DNA from: Paralteromonas sediminis
Lineage (GTDB): Bacteria; Pseudomonadota; Gammaproteobacteria; Enterobacterales; Alteromonadaceae
Assembly (NCBI RefSeq): GCF_003820355.1
Contig: NZ_RPOK01000004.1
Coordinates: 1-64,000 of the forward strand
DNA length: 64,000 nt
Direction: 5' to 3'
Shown: positions 18,519 to 28,274 of the stretch, in pieces
Layout of the letters: each line of letters begins with the position of its first letter
How positions within the stretch are numbered: position 1 is the first letter of the stretch
Made by a program: the position numbers and the translations under genes
The notes under the pieces: generated by a model
Databases searched by the model: none
Told to the model about the DNA's origin: nothing
Seen by the model: the letters and a program-made list of their open reading frames with translations, nothing else

Positions 18519-19480
18519 TAAAAATGCTCAAAGCCTAGTTTTTCTGGTTTAGTATAAGGTTGATCACCAAGACGTAAATCCAAATGGGCACTTTGCCCTG
18601 TTATTTGACCTATACAAGTAGCTTGAAGGGAGGCGCCTGACAATACGGTTTCCAACTGTCCTTTTTGCTCTTCGCTTACAGTGAATAACAACTCATAATC
18701 ATCACCTGCAGTTAGCGCCAGCTCAACAGACTTGTCTAACCCAACATGGTCAACCAGCTGATCAGAAAGAGGCAGCCTGTCGATAAATAACCGGGCACCG
18801 ACATTAGATGCATTCATCACGTGCCTTAAGTCTGCCAAAAGACCATCGGATACATCAATACAGGACGTTGCAATACGCCTTAGCGATGTCCCCAACATTA
18901 TTCTAGGTGTAGGGTTCAAATGACGTTCGACTAGATATTGCTCAGTGTCTGTTTTAATTTCCGCGCCGTCTTGTAACAAAGCCAGCCCCGCCCCAGCATC
19001 ACCGAGCGAGCCCGTAACGTACAACCAATCACCGGGTTGTGCGCCAGAGCGTAACATTTGATTGCCTTCTGGAATAAAGCCCTGTGCAGTAACCGTAACA
19101 GAGAGAGGACCTCTGACTGTATCGCCACCAACGAGCTGCACTGAATAATACTCGAGAAGCTCATAGAAGCCCTCTGCAAAACTTTCCATCCATGCTTCAT
19201 TGGTATCCGGCAATGACAGTGACATACTCAGCCATGACGGTTCTGCCCCCATGGCTGCAAGGTCGCTTAGATTCACCGCGACGGCCTTGTACGCCAAGGA
19301 GCGTGCTGGTGTATCTTTTAGAAAGTGCACACCTTCAACCAGCGTGTCTGTTGTCACAGCAAGTTGCTGATTTGGAGGGACAGACATAACAGCGCAATCG
19401 TCACCGATACCAACAACCACGTCTCGCCTGTGATGACCTTTTTGCTTAAAAAAACGGTCAATTAAGTCGAATTCTTTCAT
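18518..19480 (-). CDS. thiL: Thiamine-monophosphate kinase
   Basis: ThiL phosphorylates thiamine monophosphate to the active diphosphate cofactor. Motifs include EFDLIDRFF at the start, GIGDDCAVM (Mg-ATP site), TDTLVEGVHF, AVNLSDLAAMGA, and DVSDGLLADLRH. The frame runs 32 codons upstream to 19576, but ATG 19480 (MKEFDLIDRFF) is the family start and leaves a 16-base gap to nusB. The resulting 320 residues are typical. The grouping with nusB and pgpA is conserved across gammaproteobacteria. Confidence 0.94.
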   Translation of the reverse strand: MKEFDLIDRFFKQKGHHRRDVVVGIGDDCAVMSVPPNQQLAVTTDTLVEGVHFLKDTPARSLAYKAVAVNLSDLAAMGAEPSWLSMSLSLPDTNEAWMESFAEGFYELLEYYSVQLVGGDTVRGPLSVTVTAQGFIPEGNQMLRSGAQPGDWLYVTGSLGDAGAGLALLQDGAEIKTDTEQYLVERHLNPTPRIMLGTSLRRIATSCIDVSDGLLADLRHVMNASNVGARLFIDRLPLSDQLVDHVGLDKSVELALTAGDDYELLFTVSEEQKGQLETVLSGASLQATCIGQITGQSAHLDLRLGDQPYTKPEKLGFEHF

Positions 19481-19496
19481 TACAAATGGGGACGCT

Positions 19497-19916
19497 TTAT
19501 CGTTCGTTTTCGCGCAGTGTTTTAACCGCTTTATCAAGGGCACCATTGATAAACTTATGGCTTTCCTGCGCACCAAACGTTTTAGCTAGCTCAACATATT
19601 CGTTGATCACCACACGAAAAGGCACGTCAACACAAGCGATGAGTTCAAAGGTAGCTAACCGTAAGATGGCTTTCTCGATGGGGTCCAACTCTTCAGGTAA
19701 ACGCCCCAAATAAGGCTTAATCTTTTCATCAAGTAAGACTACATCTTCAACGGTGCCGCGCAGTAGACGCTGGAAGAAAGGCATGTCAACTTTCTTCATG
19801 TCGTTACTGGTAGCCAGACTCAGTTCTATCTGTTCTATGGCATTATTGCTGAGCTGCCAGGAATAAATTCCCTGAACAGCTAGCTCTCTGGCTCGATGAC
19901 GGTTAGACACTTTCAC
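19497..19916 (-). CDS. nusB: Transcription antitermination factor NusB
   Basis: NusB binds boxA RNA with NusE (S10) to support rRNA transcription antitermination. The protein is a small all-helical domain of 139 residues. It has the conserved RHRARELAVQGIYSWQLS at the N-terminus and VVINEYVELAKTFG...KFINGALDK at the C-terminus. It follows ribH with only 3 bases between, so the two are cotranscribed. A boxA element is visible in the rRNA leader at the left edge of the window. Confidence 0.96.
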   Translation of the reverse strand: MKVSNRHRARELAVQGIYSWQLSNNAIEQIELSLATSNDMKKVDMPFFQRLLRGTVEDVVLLDEKIKPYLGRLPEELDPIEKAILRLATFELIACVDVPFRVVINEYVELAKTFGAQESHKFINGALDKAVKTLRENER

Positions 19917-19919
19917 AAA

Positions 19920-20402
19920 CTAGGCCTCAGCGTTAGAGTCAAGGGCAGCAATAACGTTTACCATTTCAAGTGCACCCAGCGCCGCTTCCGAGCCCTTATT
20001 TCCAGCTTTGGTACCCGAGCGCTCAATGGCCTGTTCTATAGAATCTGTGGTGATTACGCCAAAGGATACGGGAATATCAAACTCCAAAGACACTTGCGCT
20101 AATCCTTTGTTACACTCACCCGCAACAAAATCAAAGTGTGGGGTTCCTCCACGGATGACTGCGCCCAACGCAATAATGGCATCGTATTTTTTAGACTGGG
20201 CTACTTTTTTCGCTGCCAAAGGAAGCTCGTAAGCGCCTGGAACGCGGACGAGAGTAATATCAGTTTCGTTCACTTCGCCATGGCGCTCCAGCGTATCTAA
20301 GGCGCCTTCAAGTAAGCTTTCAACAACAAAGCTATTGAACCGAGATACAACGATTGCGAATTTTTTGCCAGTGGCACGCATGTTACCTTCTATAACTTGC
20401 AT
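19920..20402 (-). CDS. ribH: 6,7-dimethyl-8-ribityllumazine synthase
   Basis: Lumazine synthase condenses the RibA/RibD pyrimidine product with the butanone phosphate made by RibB. Motifs are [41 protein letters not shown] (with the catalytic His region), and [10 protein letters not shown]. The frame extends to 20477, but ATG 20402 (MQVIEG) gives the usual 160 residues. It lies in the run ribD-ribE-ribBX-ribH-nusB on the minus strand. Confidence 0.95.
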   Translation of the reverse strand: MQVIEGNMRATGKKFAIVVSRFNSFVVESLLEGALDTLERHGEVNETDITLVRVPGAYELPLAAKKVAQSKKYDAIIALGAVIRGGTPHFDFVAGECNKGLAQVSLEFDIPVSFGVITTDSIEQAIERSGTKAGNKGSEAALGALEMVNVIAALDSNAEA

Positions 20403-20445
20403 GGTATTTTTCTCCAAAGTGAAAGCGGCGCGAAGTATAGCGCCG

Positions 20446-21543
20446 TTAGTAAATGGTTTCCACCACTTCAAGCCCATAGCCAGACAATGCGTGATATTTA
20501 ATGGGTTTACTCAGCAGTCGCATCTTCTTCACACCCAATGAGGCGAGGATTTGACTCCCAACGCCGACAGTGCGCGACGATCCCTTCCAGTCAGCACCGG
20601 TTGGCTTTTCGCCCCTGTCTTCAGCCGCAAAGCGTCTGACTTGCTCGGGAATGTCTTCCTGTTTGCCCAATACGACTAAAATGCCATCATCCTTTGCGAT
20701 GCGCTGCATGGCTTGTGGTAACGTCATTGAACGGCTTATTGAACGCGTAGAACCTAGTAGATCGCTTAACGTGTTGTGCAAATGCACACGTACCAGCGTG
20801 GGCTCATCTTCGCTGATCTCACCGTGTTTCAATGCAAAGTGTAGCTGATTATCGATGGTATCTTTGAAGGTATGTAACTCGAAATCGCCGTACTCTGTTG
20901 GCAACTTACACTCTGACACTTTTTCAATCGTCGTTTCGTTAAGATTTCTATATTCAATAAGGTCGGCGATAGTGCCGATTTTAAGCCCATGCTTTTTTGC
21001 AAAGCTTTCTAATTCTGGACGCCTGGCCATTGAACCATCTTCATTAAGGATTTCCACAATGACCGCAGCAGGCTCACATCCGCTCAGGCGGGCAAGATCC
21101 ACGCCGGCTTCAGTGTGCCCGGCTCGGTTTAATACGCCTCCAGCTTTTGCAATCAATGGAAAAATGTGACCCGGCTGAACAATATCGCTGGCTTTGGCAT
21201 CTGGATTGACAGCAGCCAGAACGGTTGTAGCCCTGTCTGCAGCTGAAATGCCAGTTGTCACACCTTTTGCTGCTTCAATTGAAACCGTAAAATTGGTCGA
21301 AAACTGTGCGCCATTGTTATCTACCATCAGTGGTAAATTCAGTTTTCTGCAGCGCTCTTCAGTCATGGGCAAGCACACTAACCCTCTAGCATGGGTGACC
21401 ATAAAATTAATGGCTTCTGGTGTAATGTGCTCGGCGGCCATAATTAGATCGCCTTCGTTTTCCCTATCTTCGTCATCCATTAAGATGACCATTTTGCCCT
21501 GACGAATATCGTCAATGATTTCTTCTGTTGTGTTAAGCGCCAT
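20446..21543 (-). CDS. ribB: 3,4-dihydroxy-2-butanone-4-phosphate synthase fused to a degenerate GTP cyclohydrolase II domain (RibBX)
   Basis: The N-terminal 200 residues form an intact RibB domain that turns ribulose-5-phosphate into the four-carbon riboflavin precursor, with [10 protein letters not shown] at 23-32, [11 protein letters not shown] and GHTEAGVDL. The C-terminal 165 residues align with GTP cyclohydrolase II in layout. However, where an active enzyme has a three-cysteine zinc site the sequence reads [16 protein letters not shown], with no cysteine. This matches the RibBX variant described in Proteobacteria, where GTP cyclohydrolase activity comes from a separate RibA. The 41-base gap upstream is too short for an FMN riboswitch. 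Confidence 0.92.
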   Translation of the reverse strand: MALNTTEEIIDDIRQGKMVILMDDEDRENEGDLIMAAEHITPEAINFMVTHARGLVCLPMTEERCRKLNLPLMVDNNGAQFSTNFTVSIEAAKGVTTGISAADRATTVLAAVNPDAKASDIVQPGHIFPLIAKAGGVLNRAGHTEAGVDLARLSGCEPAAVIVEILNEDGSMARRPELESFAKKHGLKIGTIADLIEYRNLNETTIEKVSECKLPTEYGDFELHTFKDTIDNQLHFALKHGEISEDEPTLVRVHLHNTLSDLLGSTRSISRSMTLPQAMQRIAKDDGILVVLGKQEDIPEQVRRFAAEDRGEKPTGADWKGSSRTVGVGSQILASLGVKKMRLLSKPIKYHALSGYGLEVVETIY

Positions 21544-21584
21544 GCTTTTGCCTTTTTTTAGTAGGGTAGCCGGTCTGTCTGACC

Positions 21585-22253
21585 TTAGTTTTTCAGGTAT
21601 CCGTGTTCCGCTAAGAACGCTTCGGTAATACCGCTTTTTTTAGACTGGCTTATGGCCGCGTCATCGCCCATGACAAGTCTTTCTAGATACCTGGCAATGA
21701 GGTCGACTTCTAGGTTTACTCTTGTACCTGGCTTATATTGGCCGATCACTGTCTCTTGCAATGTATGTGGGATGATCCATAACATGAAGTCAGCCCCGTC
21801 GACCTTGTTGACCGTCAAACTGACACCGTCAACCGTTATACTGCCCTTATGGGCAATGTACTTTGCCAGCTCGTCGGGTGCCGTCACCCATATTTCAATA
21901 TAGTCAGTGTGGTCAATAATGTCTTTGACTGTGCCCATACCATCAACGTGTCCAGACACGATATGCCCACCTAACCGTCCGCCAACTTGCATCGCTTTCT
22001 CGAGGTTAACCTTGCTACCCGAACCATAATCAGCAAAGCCAGTCAGCTTCATCGTTTCTGCTGACACGTCTGCCTTATAATAGCTGTCACCCATATCGAC
22101 GACAGTCAGGCAAACACCGTTAGTGGCGATACTATCACCTAGGTTTACGTCTGACATGTCGAGGGATTGAGTTGCAACGGTAATTCTGCAGCTGTCTTGC
22201 CCTCTCTCAATAGAAGAAATTGTTCCGACCGATTCAATGATACCTGTAAACAT
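21585..22253 (-). CDS. ribE: Riboflavin synthase alpha subunit
   Basis: This enzyme dismutates two lumazine molecules to riboflavin. It has two tandem lumazine-binding repeats of about 95 residues. The first opens [12 protein letters not shown] with ATNGVCLTV, and the second has [14 protein letters not shown] and DGVSLTVN. The length of 222 residues is standard. It is encoded between ribD and ribBX, 15 bases after the ribD stop. Some databases call it ribC. Confidence 0.95.
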   Translation of the reverse strand: MFTGIIESVGTISSIERGQDSCRITVATQSLDMSDVNLGDSIATNGVCLTVVDMGDSYYKADVSAETMKLTGFADYGSGSKVNLEKAMQVGGRLGGHIVSGHVDGMGTVKDIIDHTDYIEIWVTAPDELAKYIAHKGSITVDGVSLTVNKVDGADFMLWIIPHTLQETVIGQYKPGTRVNLEVDLIARYLERLVMGDDAAISQSKKSGITEAFLAEHGYLKN

Positions 22254-22268
22254 AATCTCTCTTTAACG

Positions 22269-23381
22269 CTACTTGAGGTGATAAGTTAAACGCACGTCCT
22301 GACCAACCAAAGTCAGATCCTTTAGCCATAGTTCAGGACATTCGGCCAAATGAGAATATTGGGGCAATTTAAGCATAGGCAAGCCTTGGTCGCCCAATAG
22401 CTTAGGCGCAAGGTATATAATAAGTTCATCAACCAACTGTTGTGAGAGTAACTGACCCGCTAAGGTCGCACCGCTTTCAACCCAGAGCTGATTGACCTCA
22501 CGTTTACCCAACTCCATGAGCATAGCATCAAGATCGACGTGATTACCCACCTGCTTTACTCGGCAATATTCTATACTGCCGGGGGTTGTTACTTCTTTTG
22601 TGGTAAAAACGATCGTTTTATGACCGTCATTAAAAATTTGAAACGTATCGGGCAACGAGCCAGTGCTATCAATAACATAACGTGCTGGCTGCCTAATTGG
22701 TAGATTGGGGTAGTCGTCAATTTGGGCTTGCTCAGGCCTTATCAACAAGCTTGGGTCATCTGCCCTCACCGTGCCTGAGCCTGTCAATATGGCACAGCTC
22801 TTTGCTCTGAACCGCTGTACATCCCTCCTAGCCTCGGGTCCTGTTATCCACTTGCTCTGACCGTTGGACAACGCTATTCGTCCATCCATGCTAGCCGCCA
22901 GTTTCAACGATACAAATGGCTTACCCTGTTTCATACGCTTAAAGAAGCCACGATTTAGCAGGGCCGCTTTGTCAGCCAACACCCCGGTAACCGTTTCTAT
23001 GCCATGTTCGTTCAGTTTTTTGATCCCTCTACCTGCAACCAACGGATTAGGGTCAACATTGGCAACAACGACACGTTTCACCCCTGCATTTACCAGAGCA
23101 TTAGCACATGGCGGCGTTCGTCCAGTATGGGAACAGGGCTCAAGAGTAACAAATGCAGTAGCACCTTTTGCCTGTTTGCCAGCGTCTCGCAAGGCATGCA
23201 CTTCAGCATGCGCTTCGCCGGCTTTAAGGTGAGCTCCCTGGCCAACCAGGTTGCCATCGCTACTCACAATTACACACCCTACATTAGGGTTTGGAGATGT
23301 GGTATAGCACCCCTGCCAAGCTAGATCGATAGCGAGTGCCATCCATTTTTTATCGAGATCTGAATATGTGGTTAATTCCAT
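22269..23381 (-). CDS. ribD: Bifunctional pyrimidine deaminase/reductase RibD
   Basis: RibD deaminates and then reduces the ribosylaminopyrimidine made from GTP. The N-terminal deaminase (about 10-145) carries the zinc ligands in HAEVHAL and the PCxxxxxxPPC motif of TLEPCSHTGRTPPC. The C-terminal reductase (about 155-365) has SLKLAASMDGRIAL and SGTVRADDPSL. The length of 370 residues is standard for a fused RibD. It follows nrdR by 11 bases. Confidence 0.95.
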   Translation of the reverse strand: MELTTYSDLDKKWMALAIDLAWQGCYTTSPNPNVGCVIVSSDGNLVGQGAHLKAGEAHAEVHALRDAGKQAKGATAFVTLEPCSHTGRTPPCANALVNAGVKRVVVANVDPNPLVAGRGIKKLNEHGIETVTGVLADKAALLNRGFFKRMKQGKPFVSLKLAASMDGRIALSNGQSKWITGPEARRDVQRFRAKSCAILTGSGTVRADDPSLLIRPEQAQIDDYPNLPIRQPARYVIDSTGSLPDTFQIFNDGHKTIVFTTKEVTTPGSIEYCRVKQVGNHVDLDAMLMELGKREVNQLWVESGATLAGQLLSQQLVDELIIYLAPKLLGDQGLPMLKLPQYSHLAECPELWLKDLTLVGQDVRLTYHLK

Positions 23382-23392
23382 CGCTAGGCGCG

Positions 23393-23848
23393 TTAGCTTG
23401 GCTCGTTTAGCTTGGCTATCGCCTCACCAAACTCTTTGATATCTTCGAAAGAACGGTATACAGATGCAAACCTGACATAAGCGACTTTATCAAGCACTTT
23501 AAGCTCATCCATTATCAGATTGCCGAGCATTTCACTGGGAATTTCTCTTTCTCCAGTAGCCCGCAGAGTAGATTTAATAGAAAGAATGCACTTTTCAATA
23601 CTTTCAGTGCTTACCGGACGTTTCTCAAGGGCTCTTTGTAAACCGGCTCTGAGCTTATCCTCGTTGAAAGGTTCGCGTGAACCGTCTCGCTTAATAACCC
23701 GAGGCATGACTAATTCTGCCCCTTCGAAGGTTGTGAATCGCTCTCTACAAGCGGTGCATTCACGGCGACGACGCACTTGCTGGCCTCCAGCCACCAAGCG
23801 CGAGTCAATCACTTTAGTTTCATGTGCCGAACAGAACGGGCAAATCAT
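23393..23848 (-). CDS. nrdR: Transcriptional repressor NrdR
   Basis: NrdR senses ATP/dATP and represses ribonucleotide reductase genes. The N-terminal zinc ribbon uses CPFC at 3-6 and CTAC at 31-34, followed by the DNA-binding [17 protein letters not shown] stretch. An ATP-cone domain spans about 48-140 with [12 protein letters not shown]. At 151 residues it is standard. It lies 17 bases downstream of glyA. The nrdR-ribD linkage is widely conserved. Confidence 0.95.
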   Translation of the reverse strand: MICPFCSAHETKVIDSRLVAGGQQVRRRRECTACRERFTTFEGAELVMPRVIKRDGSREPFNEDKLRAGLQRALEKRPVSTESIEKCILSIKSTLRATGEREIPSEMLGNLIMDELKVLDKVAYVRFASVYRSFEDIKEFGEAIAKLNEPS

Positions 23849-23865
23849 CTAAATTCGTTATTCCC

Positions 23866-25122
23866 TTAAGCGTAAACAGGGTATTTTTTGCAGAGTTCGA
23901 TCACTTCAGATTTCACCCTAGCTTCGACAGAGTCATCCCCCAGATTGTCAAGTACGTCGCAGATCCAAGTCGCTACTTGTTTAGCTTCGTCAAGACCGAA
24001 ACCTCGGCGGGTAATAGCAGGTGAACCAATACGAAGGCCACTGGTGACAAAGGGTGAACGCGGATCGTTAGGGACTGAATTTTTATTCACTGTGATATTC
24101 GCTCTGCCCAATGCTGCGTCTGCATCTTTGCCCGTGATATCTTTGTCGATGAGATCTAGCAAAAATAAATGGTTGTCTGTTTTGCCAGAAACCACCTTGT
24201 AGCCGCGCTCCTGCATAACTGAAACCATGGCTTGTGCATTGGCAACCACATTCTGTTGATAGGTTTTAAACTCTGGTGCCAGGGCTTCTTTGAACGCAAC
24301 GGCTTTAGCGGCAATTACATGACACAGAGGGCCGCCCTGATTGCCTGGGAATACAGAACTATTGAATTTTTTGTAAAGCGTTTCATCGCCACAAGAAGAT
24401 AGAATCAACCCACCACGAGGGCCCGCAAGCGTTTTGTGAGTTGTTGTAGTCACCACGTGGGCGTGAGGTATGGGGCTAGGGTAAACACCTGCGGCGACAA
24501 GACCAGCCACGTGTGCCATATCAACAAGTAAGTATGCGCCTACTTTGTCTGCGATTTCACGGAAACGTTGCCAGTCAACAATGCCTGAGTAAGCAGAAAA
24601 GCCGCCAATAATCATTTTAGGCTTGTGCTCAAGCGCCAGCGCCTCAACCTGCTCGTAATCAATTTCGCCGGTTTCTTCATTGAGACCATACTGAACGGCG
24701 TGATAAGTTTTTCCTGAAAAGTTAACGTGGGCACCGTGAGTTAAATGGCCACCGTGAGCAAGACTCATACCCAATACAGTATCACCAGCTTCCAAGAGTG
24801 CCATGAACACGGCAGTGTTTGCCTGAGAACCAGAATGCGGTTGTACATTGGCATAGTCAGCGCCGAACAATTGCTTGGCGCGTTCGATTGCAAGGTCTTC
24901 TGCAATATCAACGTATTCACAGCCACCGTAATAGCGCTTTCCAGGATAACCCTCTGCATATTTATTGGTAAGCTGTGAACCTTGGGCTTCCAATACCCTG
25001 GGGCTACAATAGTTTTCCGACGCGATAAGCTCGATATGCTCTTCTTGACGACGGGTTTCTTTGGCAATAGCGTCAGCCAATTCAGGGTCAAAATCAGCGA
25101 TAGTCATTTCGCGTGGTAACAT
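23866..25122 (-). CDS. glyA: Serine hydroxymethyltransferase
   Basis: GlyA is a PLP enzyme that interconverts serine and glycine while charging tetrahydrofolate with a one-carbon unit. The protein is 418 residues and very like E. coli GlyA. It has [35 protein letters not shown], the PLP-lysine motif [14 protein letters not shown], and [13 protein letters not shown] near the end. The ATG at 25122 follows AAGGAGCGCCC, a strong ribosome site. It heads a nine-gene minus-strand run ending at pgpA with no gap above 43 bases. Confidence 0.97.
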   Translation of the reverse strand: MLPREMTIADFDPELADAIAKETRRQEEHIELIASENYCSPRVLEAQGSQLTNKYAEGYPGKRYYGGCEYVDIAEDLAIERAKQLFGADYANVQPHSGSQANTAVFMALLEAGDTVLGMSLAHGGHLTHGAHVNFSGKTYHAVQYGLNEETGEIDYEQVEALALEHKPKMIIGGFSAYSGIVDWQRFREIADKVGAYLLVDMAHVAGLVAAGVYPSPIPHAHVVTTTTHKTLAGPRGGLILSSCGDETLYKKFNSSVFPGNQGGPLCHVIAAKAVAFKEALAPEFKTYQQNVVANAQAMVSVMQERGYKVVSGKTDNHLFLLDLIDKDITGKDADAALGRANITVNKNSVPNDPRSPFVTSGLRIGSPAITRRGFGLDEAKQVATWICDVLDNLGDDSVEARVKSEVIELCKKYPVYA

Positions 25123-25204
25123 GGGCGCTCCTTAACAGCTAGGTAGGTAGAATTTGATCAGCGCATATTTTAGCTATTTTGGGCGCTGTGTATACCGATT
25201 TATG

Positions 25205-25238
25205 AGCAAGCTTTGCACCGACCAGTGTAAAGCTTGCT
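25205..25238. repeat. Perfect 10-bp inverted repeat between lpxD and glyA
   Basis: AGCAAGCTTT (25205-25214) pairs with AAAGCTTGCT (25229-25238) around a 14-base loop. It sits 15 bases past the lpxD stop codon. No T-run follows on either strand, so it may be a weak terminator, a transcript-end stabilising hairpin or an operator for glyA. Confidence 0.55.
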
Positions 25239-25253
25239 TGGCCATTGGGTTAT

Positions 25254-26270
25254 TTACTTTTTCTCTAATTGTTTCACTCTGTCAAACAGCTCGGGTAACT
25301 GTCTGGTTCGTACAGACATTTTGCGCCATTCTCGATTGGGCAATGCCGGCTGGCCCGACGAGTACACGCCCGGTTCAGTAATATCGTTCGTCACCATACT
25401 ATTACCAGTGATTTGCACCTTGTCAGCAATTGTGATGTGGCCATTGATAGAGCACATGCCACCAATAACCACATACTTACCAATATGGGTACTGCCTGCC
25501 ATACCAGTTGCACCGCATATGCACGCGTGATCGTCAATTGTGCAATTGTGTGCGACGTGTACTTGATTGTCCAAAATCACGTTTTTGCCAATGACAGTAT
25601 TGCCAAGCGCGCCCCGATCAATCGTTACCCCTGATCCGATTGAGCACTTGTCACCCACTACGACGGTACCCACTTGAGGGATGGGCAGCCAATTACCCGC
25701 GTCATTTGCGAAACCAAATCCATCACATCCGATAACCGTCTGACTATGAATGATCACGTCGTCGCCTACTTGTACTTTGTGGTAAAGGGTCACGTTGGGA
25801 TAAATGAGGCAGTTAGCGCCTATTTGTGAGCCTTGTTCAATAACGGTATTGGCGCCTATTACTGTATTATCATCAATGGTAACATCCTCACCAATAACGA
25901 CATTAGCGCCAATGGCAACGTTTTCACCTAAACGCGCTGAATCTGCAATCACTGCAGAAGAAGCTATACCTTTTGCCAGCACGGGCGGCGTGTAAAAAAG
26001 CTGCGCGATCCTTGCGAAGGTGGCATGAGGGTTGTCGTGGACCAGCGCATTGCCTTTTACCTTGTCAACCATTTCAGCTGTCACAATTACCGCTGCTGCC
26101 CGCGTAGTCTCCAGTTGATGTTTGTATTTGGCATTGGTCAAAAAGGACACCTGGTTCGGGGTTGCTTCTGATAACGTATTTACACCTGTCACTTGGCAGT
26201 TGCTCTCTCCTGCCAACTCAGCCCCTACGCGCTCGGCAATATCTTTCAACGATAGCGTCAAATCAGTCAT
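25254..26270 (-). CDS. lpxD: UDP-3-O-acylglucosamine N-acyltransferase
   Basis: LpxD adds the second hydroxyacyl chain to UDP-GlcN in lipid A synthesis. It has the N-terminal uridine-binding domain (about 1-100, with VSFLTNAKYKHQL), then a left-handed beta-helix of hexapeptide repeats (about 105-290), and a C-terminal helix. The catalytic His lies in VHVAHN, and the GCDGFGFAND and TIDRGAL motifs are conserved. The length of 338 residues is normal. Unusually, it is not next to bamA, fabZ or lpxA but stands alone between glyA and ettA. Confidence 0.93.
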   Translation of the reverse strand: MTDLTLSLKDIAERVGAELAGESNCQVTGVNTLSEATPNQVSFLTNAKYKHQLETTRAAAVIVTAEMVDKVKGNALVHDNPHATFARIAQLFYTPPVLAKGIASSAVIADSARLGENVAIGANVVIGEDVTIDDNTVIGANTVIEQGSQIGANCLIYPNVTLYHKVQVGDDVIIHSQTVIGCDGFGFANDAGNWLPIPQVGTVVVGDKCSIGSGVTIDRGALGNTVIGKNVILDNQVHVAHNCTIDDHACICGATGMAGSTHIGKYVVIGGMCSINGHITIADKVQITGNSMVTNDITEPGVYSSGQPALPNREWRKMSVRTRQLPELFDRVKQLEKK

Positions 26271-26406
26271 GAATTATTCCTGTTGTAAGGAAGGTCAAAT
26301 CAAATTACGCAGAGTTTACCGGATTTTTGTCTTGCCTGACATAGAAGCACTCACTAAACGTCTGTACAATAATGGCGGTTATTTTATTCTTTTGTTTAGG
26401 ACAGTC

Positions 26407-28074
26407 ATGGCTCAATACGTATATAGCATGCATAGGGTGGGGAAAATTGTACCTCCCAACCGCCACATTCTAAAAAATATCTCTCTTAGCTTTTTTCCTG
26501 GTGCCAAAATTGGCGTTTTGGGGCTAAATGGTGCGGGTAAATCTACTTTACTGCGTATTATGGCTGGTATCGATAAAGATATTGAAGGTGAAGCAAGACC
26601 CCAACCTGGAATCAATATTGGTTATCTTCCACAAGAACCTAAACTGGATGAATCTAAAGATGTTAGAGGTAATATCGAGGAGGCTGTCGCAGATGTCGTG
26701 AATGCCCTTTCGAGACTAGACGAGGTATACGCAGCCTATGCAGACGAAAATGCTGACTTCGACGCCTTAGCAAAAGAGCAAGGCGAACTCGAAGCCATTA
26801 TCCAAGCAAAAGATGGGCACAACCTTGAACAGTCACTAGAGCGCGCAGCGGACGCCTTGCGATTACCGCCTTGGGATGCCGATGTGTCTAAACTGTCAGG
26901 AGGCGAACGACGTCGTGTAGCACTATGTCGTTTATTGCTTGAAAAGCCAGATATGCTGTTGCTCGATGAACCAACAAACCACCTGGATGCAGAATCTGTT
27001 GCTTGGCTTGAACGCTTCTTACACGACTACGAGGGCACTGTGGTAGCCATTACCCATGATAGGTACTTCTTAGACAATGTGGCGGGCTGGATCCTCGAAT
27101 TAGACCGCGGTGAAGGGATCCCCTGGGAAGGCAATTACTCCTCATGGCTCGAACAAAAGGAAAAGCGTCTTGAACAGGAAGAAAAGACAGAATCTGCAAG
27201 ACAAAAGTCAATCAAACAAGAGCTTGAATGGGTACGTACCAACCCCAAAGGACGCCAGGCAAAAAGTAAGGCGCGTATGGCCCGATTTGAGGAACTTAAC
27301 ACCTCTGACTATCAGCGCAGAAATGAGACCAATGAGTTGTTTATCCCCCCGGGTGAGCGATTAGGCGATAACGTCATTGATGTATCGGATTTACACAAGT
27401 CATATGGTGATCGCGTATTGATCGATGGCATGAACTTTACCCTCCCCAAAGGCGCTATCGCGGGTATCATAGGTCCAAACGGCGCAGGTAAATCAACTCT
27501 CTTCAGAATGATCAGCGGCCAGGAACAACCTGACGGGGGAACAATCTCTGTCGGCGACACAGTGCAGCTTGCCAGTGTTGATCAATTCCGCGACCACATG
27601 GACGGAAACAATACAGTTTACAAAGAAATCTCAGACGACCAGGATGTCATTAAAATTGGTAGCTTTGAAATCAATAGCCGTGCCTACTGTAGCCGTTTTA
27701 ACTTTAAGGGCACTGACCAGCAGAAGTTTATTAAAGATTTGTCTGGCGGCGAGCGAAACCGTGTTCATTTGGCGAAATTACTAAAAGCCGGTGGAAACGT
27801 ATTATTGCTGGATGAGCCAACCAACGACCTTGATGTAGAAACCCTTCGCGCACTTGAGAATGCACTGTTGGAGTTTCCTGGCTGTGCCATGGTCATTTCC
27901 CATGACCGTTGGTTCCTTGACAGAGTAGCCACGCATATCATTGATTATCGAGATGAAGGCAAAGTTAACTTCTACGAAGGTAATTATTCTGACTATGAGC
28001 GTTGGCTTAAAGATAACTTTGGCCAGGATGTGGTAGAACCGCACCGCTTAAAATACAAAAAAATAAGTAAATAA
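26407..28074 (+). CDS. ettA: Energy-dependent translational throttle protein EttA (ABC-F)
   Basis: EttA is a ribosome-associated ABC-F ATPase that gates the first elongation step according to the ATP/ADP ratio. Two ABC cassettes are present, each with Walker A (GLNGAGKST and GPNGAGKST), signature (LSGGERRR and LSGGERNR) and Walker B with DEPTNHLD and DEPTNDLD. The P-site tRNA-interaction motif linker lies between them. The open frame extends 95 codons upstream over the lpxD promoter region. ATG 26407 (MAQYVYSMHRVGK) matches E. coli EttA exactly in position and gives 555 residues. Confidence 0.97.
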   Translation: MAQYVYSMHRVGKIVPPNRHILKNISLSFFPGAKIGVLGLNGAGKSTLLRIMAGIDKDIEGEARPQPGINIGYLPQEPKLDESKDVRGNIEEAVADVVNALSRLDEVYAAYADENADFDALAKEQGELEAIIQAKDGHNLEQSLERAADALRLPPWDADVSKLSGGERRRVALCRLLLEKPDMLLLDEPTNHLDAESVAWLERFLHDYEGTVVAITHDRYFLDNVAGWILELDRGEGIPWEGNYSSWLEQKEKRLEQEEKTESARQKSIKQELEWVRTNPKGRQAKSKARMARFEELNTSDYQRRNETNELFIPPGERLGDNVIDVSDLHKSYGDRVLIDGMNFTLPKGAIAGIIGPNGAGKSTLFRMISGQEQPDGGTISVGDTVQLASVDQFRDHMDGNNTVYKEISDDQDVIKIGSFEINSRAYCSRFNFKGTDQQKFIKDLSGGERNRVHLAKLLKAGGNVLLLDEPTNDLDVETLRALENALLEFPGCAMVISHDRWFLDRVATHIIDYRDEGKVNFYEGNYSDYERWLKDNFGQDVVEPHRLKYKKISK

Positions 28075-28079
28075 AAATG

Positions 28080-28134
28080 GCCAGCCAGCATAGGCTGGCT
28101 GACCTAATAAGGCCTAGGGATCAATATAGGCCTT
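28080..28134. repeat. Two adjacent hairpins after ettA
   Basis: The first hairpin pairs GCCAGCC (28080-28086) with GGCTGGC (28093-28099). The second pairs AAGGCCTA (28109-28116) with TAGGCCTT (28127-28134). Neither is followed by a clear T-run. They lie just past the ettA stop and probably shape the 3' end of its transcript. The remaining 28135-28274 shows no further feature I can support. Confidence 0.5.
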
Positions 28135-28274
28135 GGCTAACGCTACACAATAAGGCAGCACGCATCAGCATACTGGTAAACAACACTTAAAAATGTGTAG
28201 AAATGTAATCCTTGGCTGTGTATTGGTAAAAGCTTTGATACTCTTCGCCGTGTTATAGAAGCGGGAATATTTCT

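Noticed and set aside
21544-21584. FMN riboswitch in front of ribBX
   Set aside because: The gap is only 41 bases and none of the conserved RFN motif pieces are present.
25123-25253. PurR-type operator upstream of glyA
   Set aside because: I saw no match to the ACGCAAACGTTTGCGT palindrome. The inverted repeat at 25205-25238 has a different sequence and a long loop.
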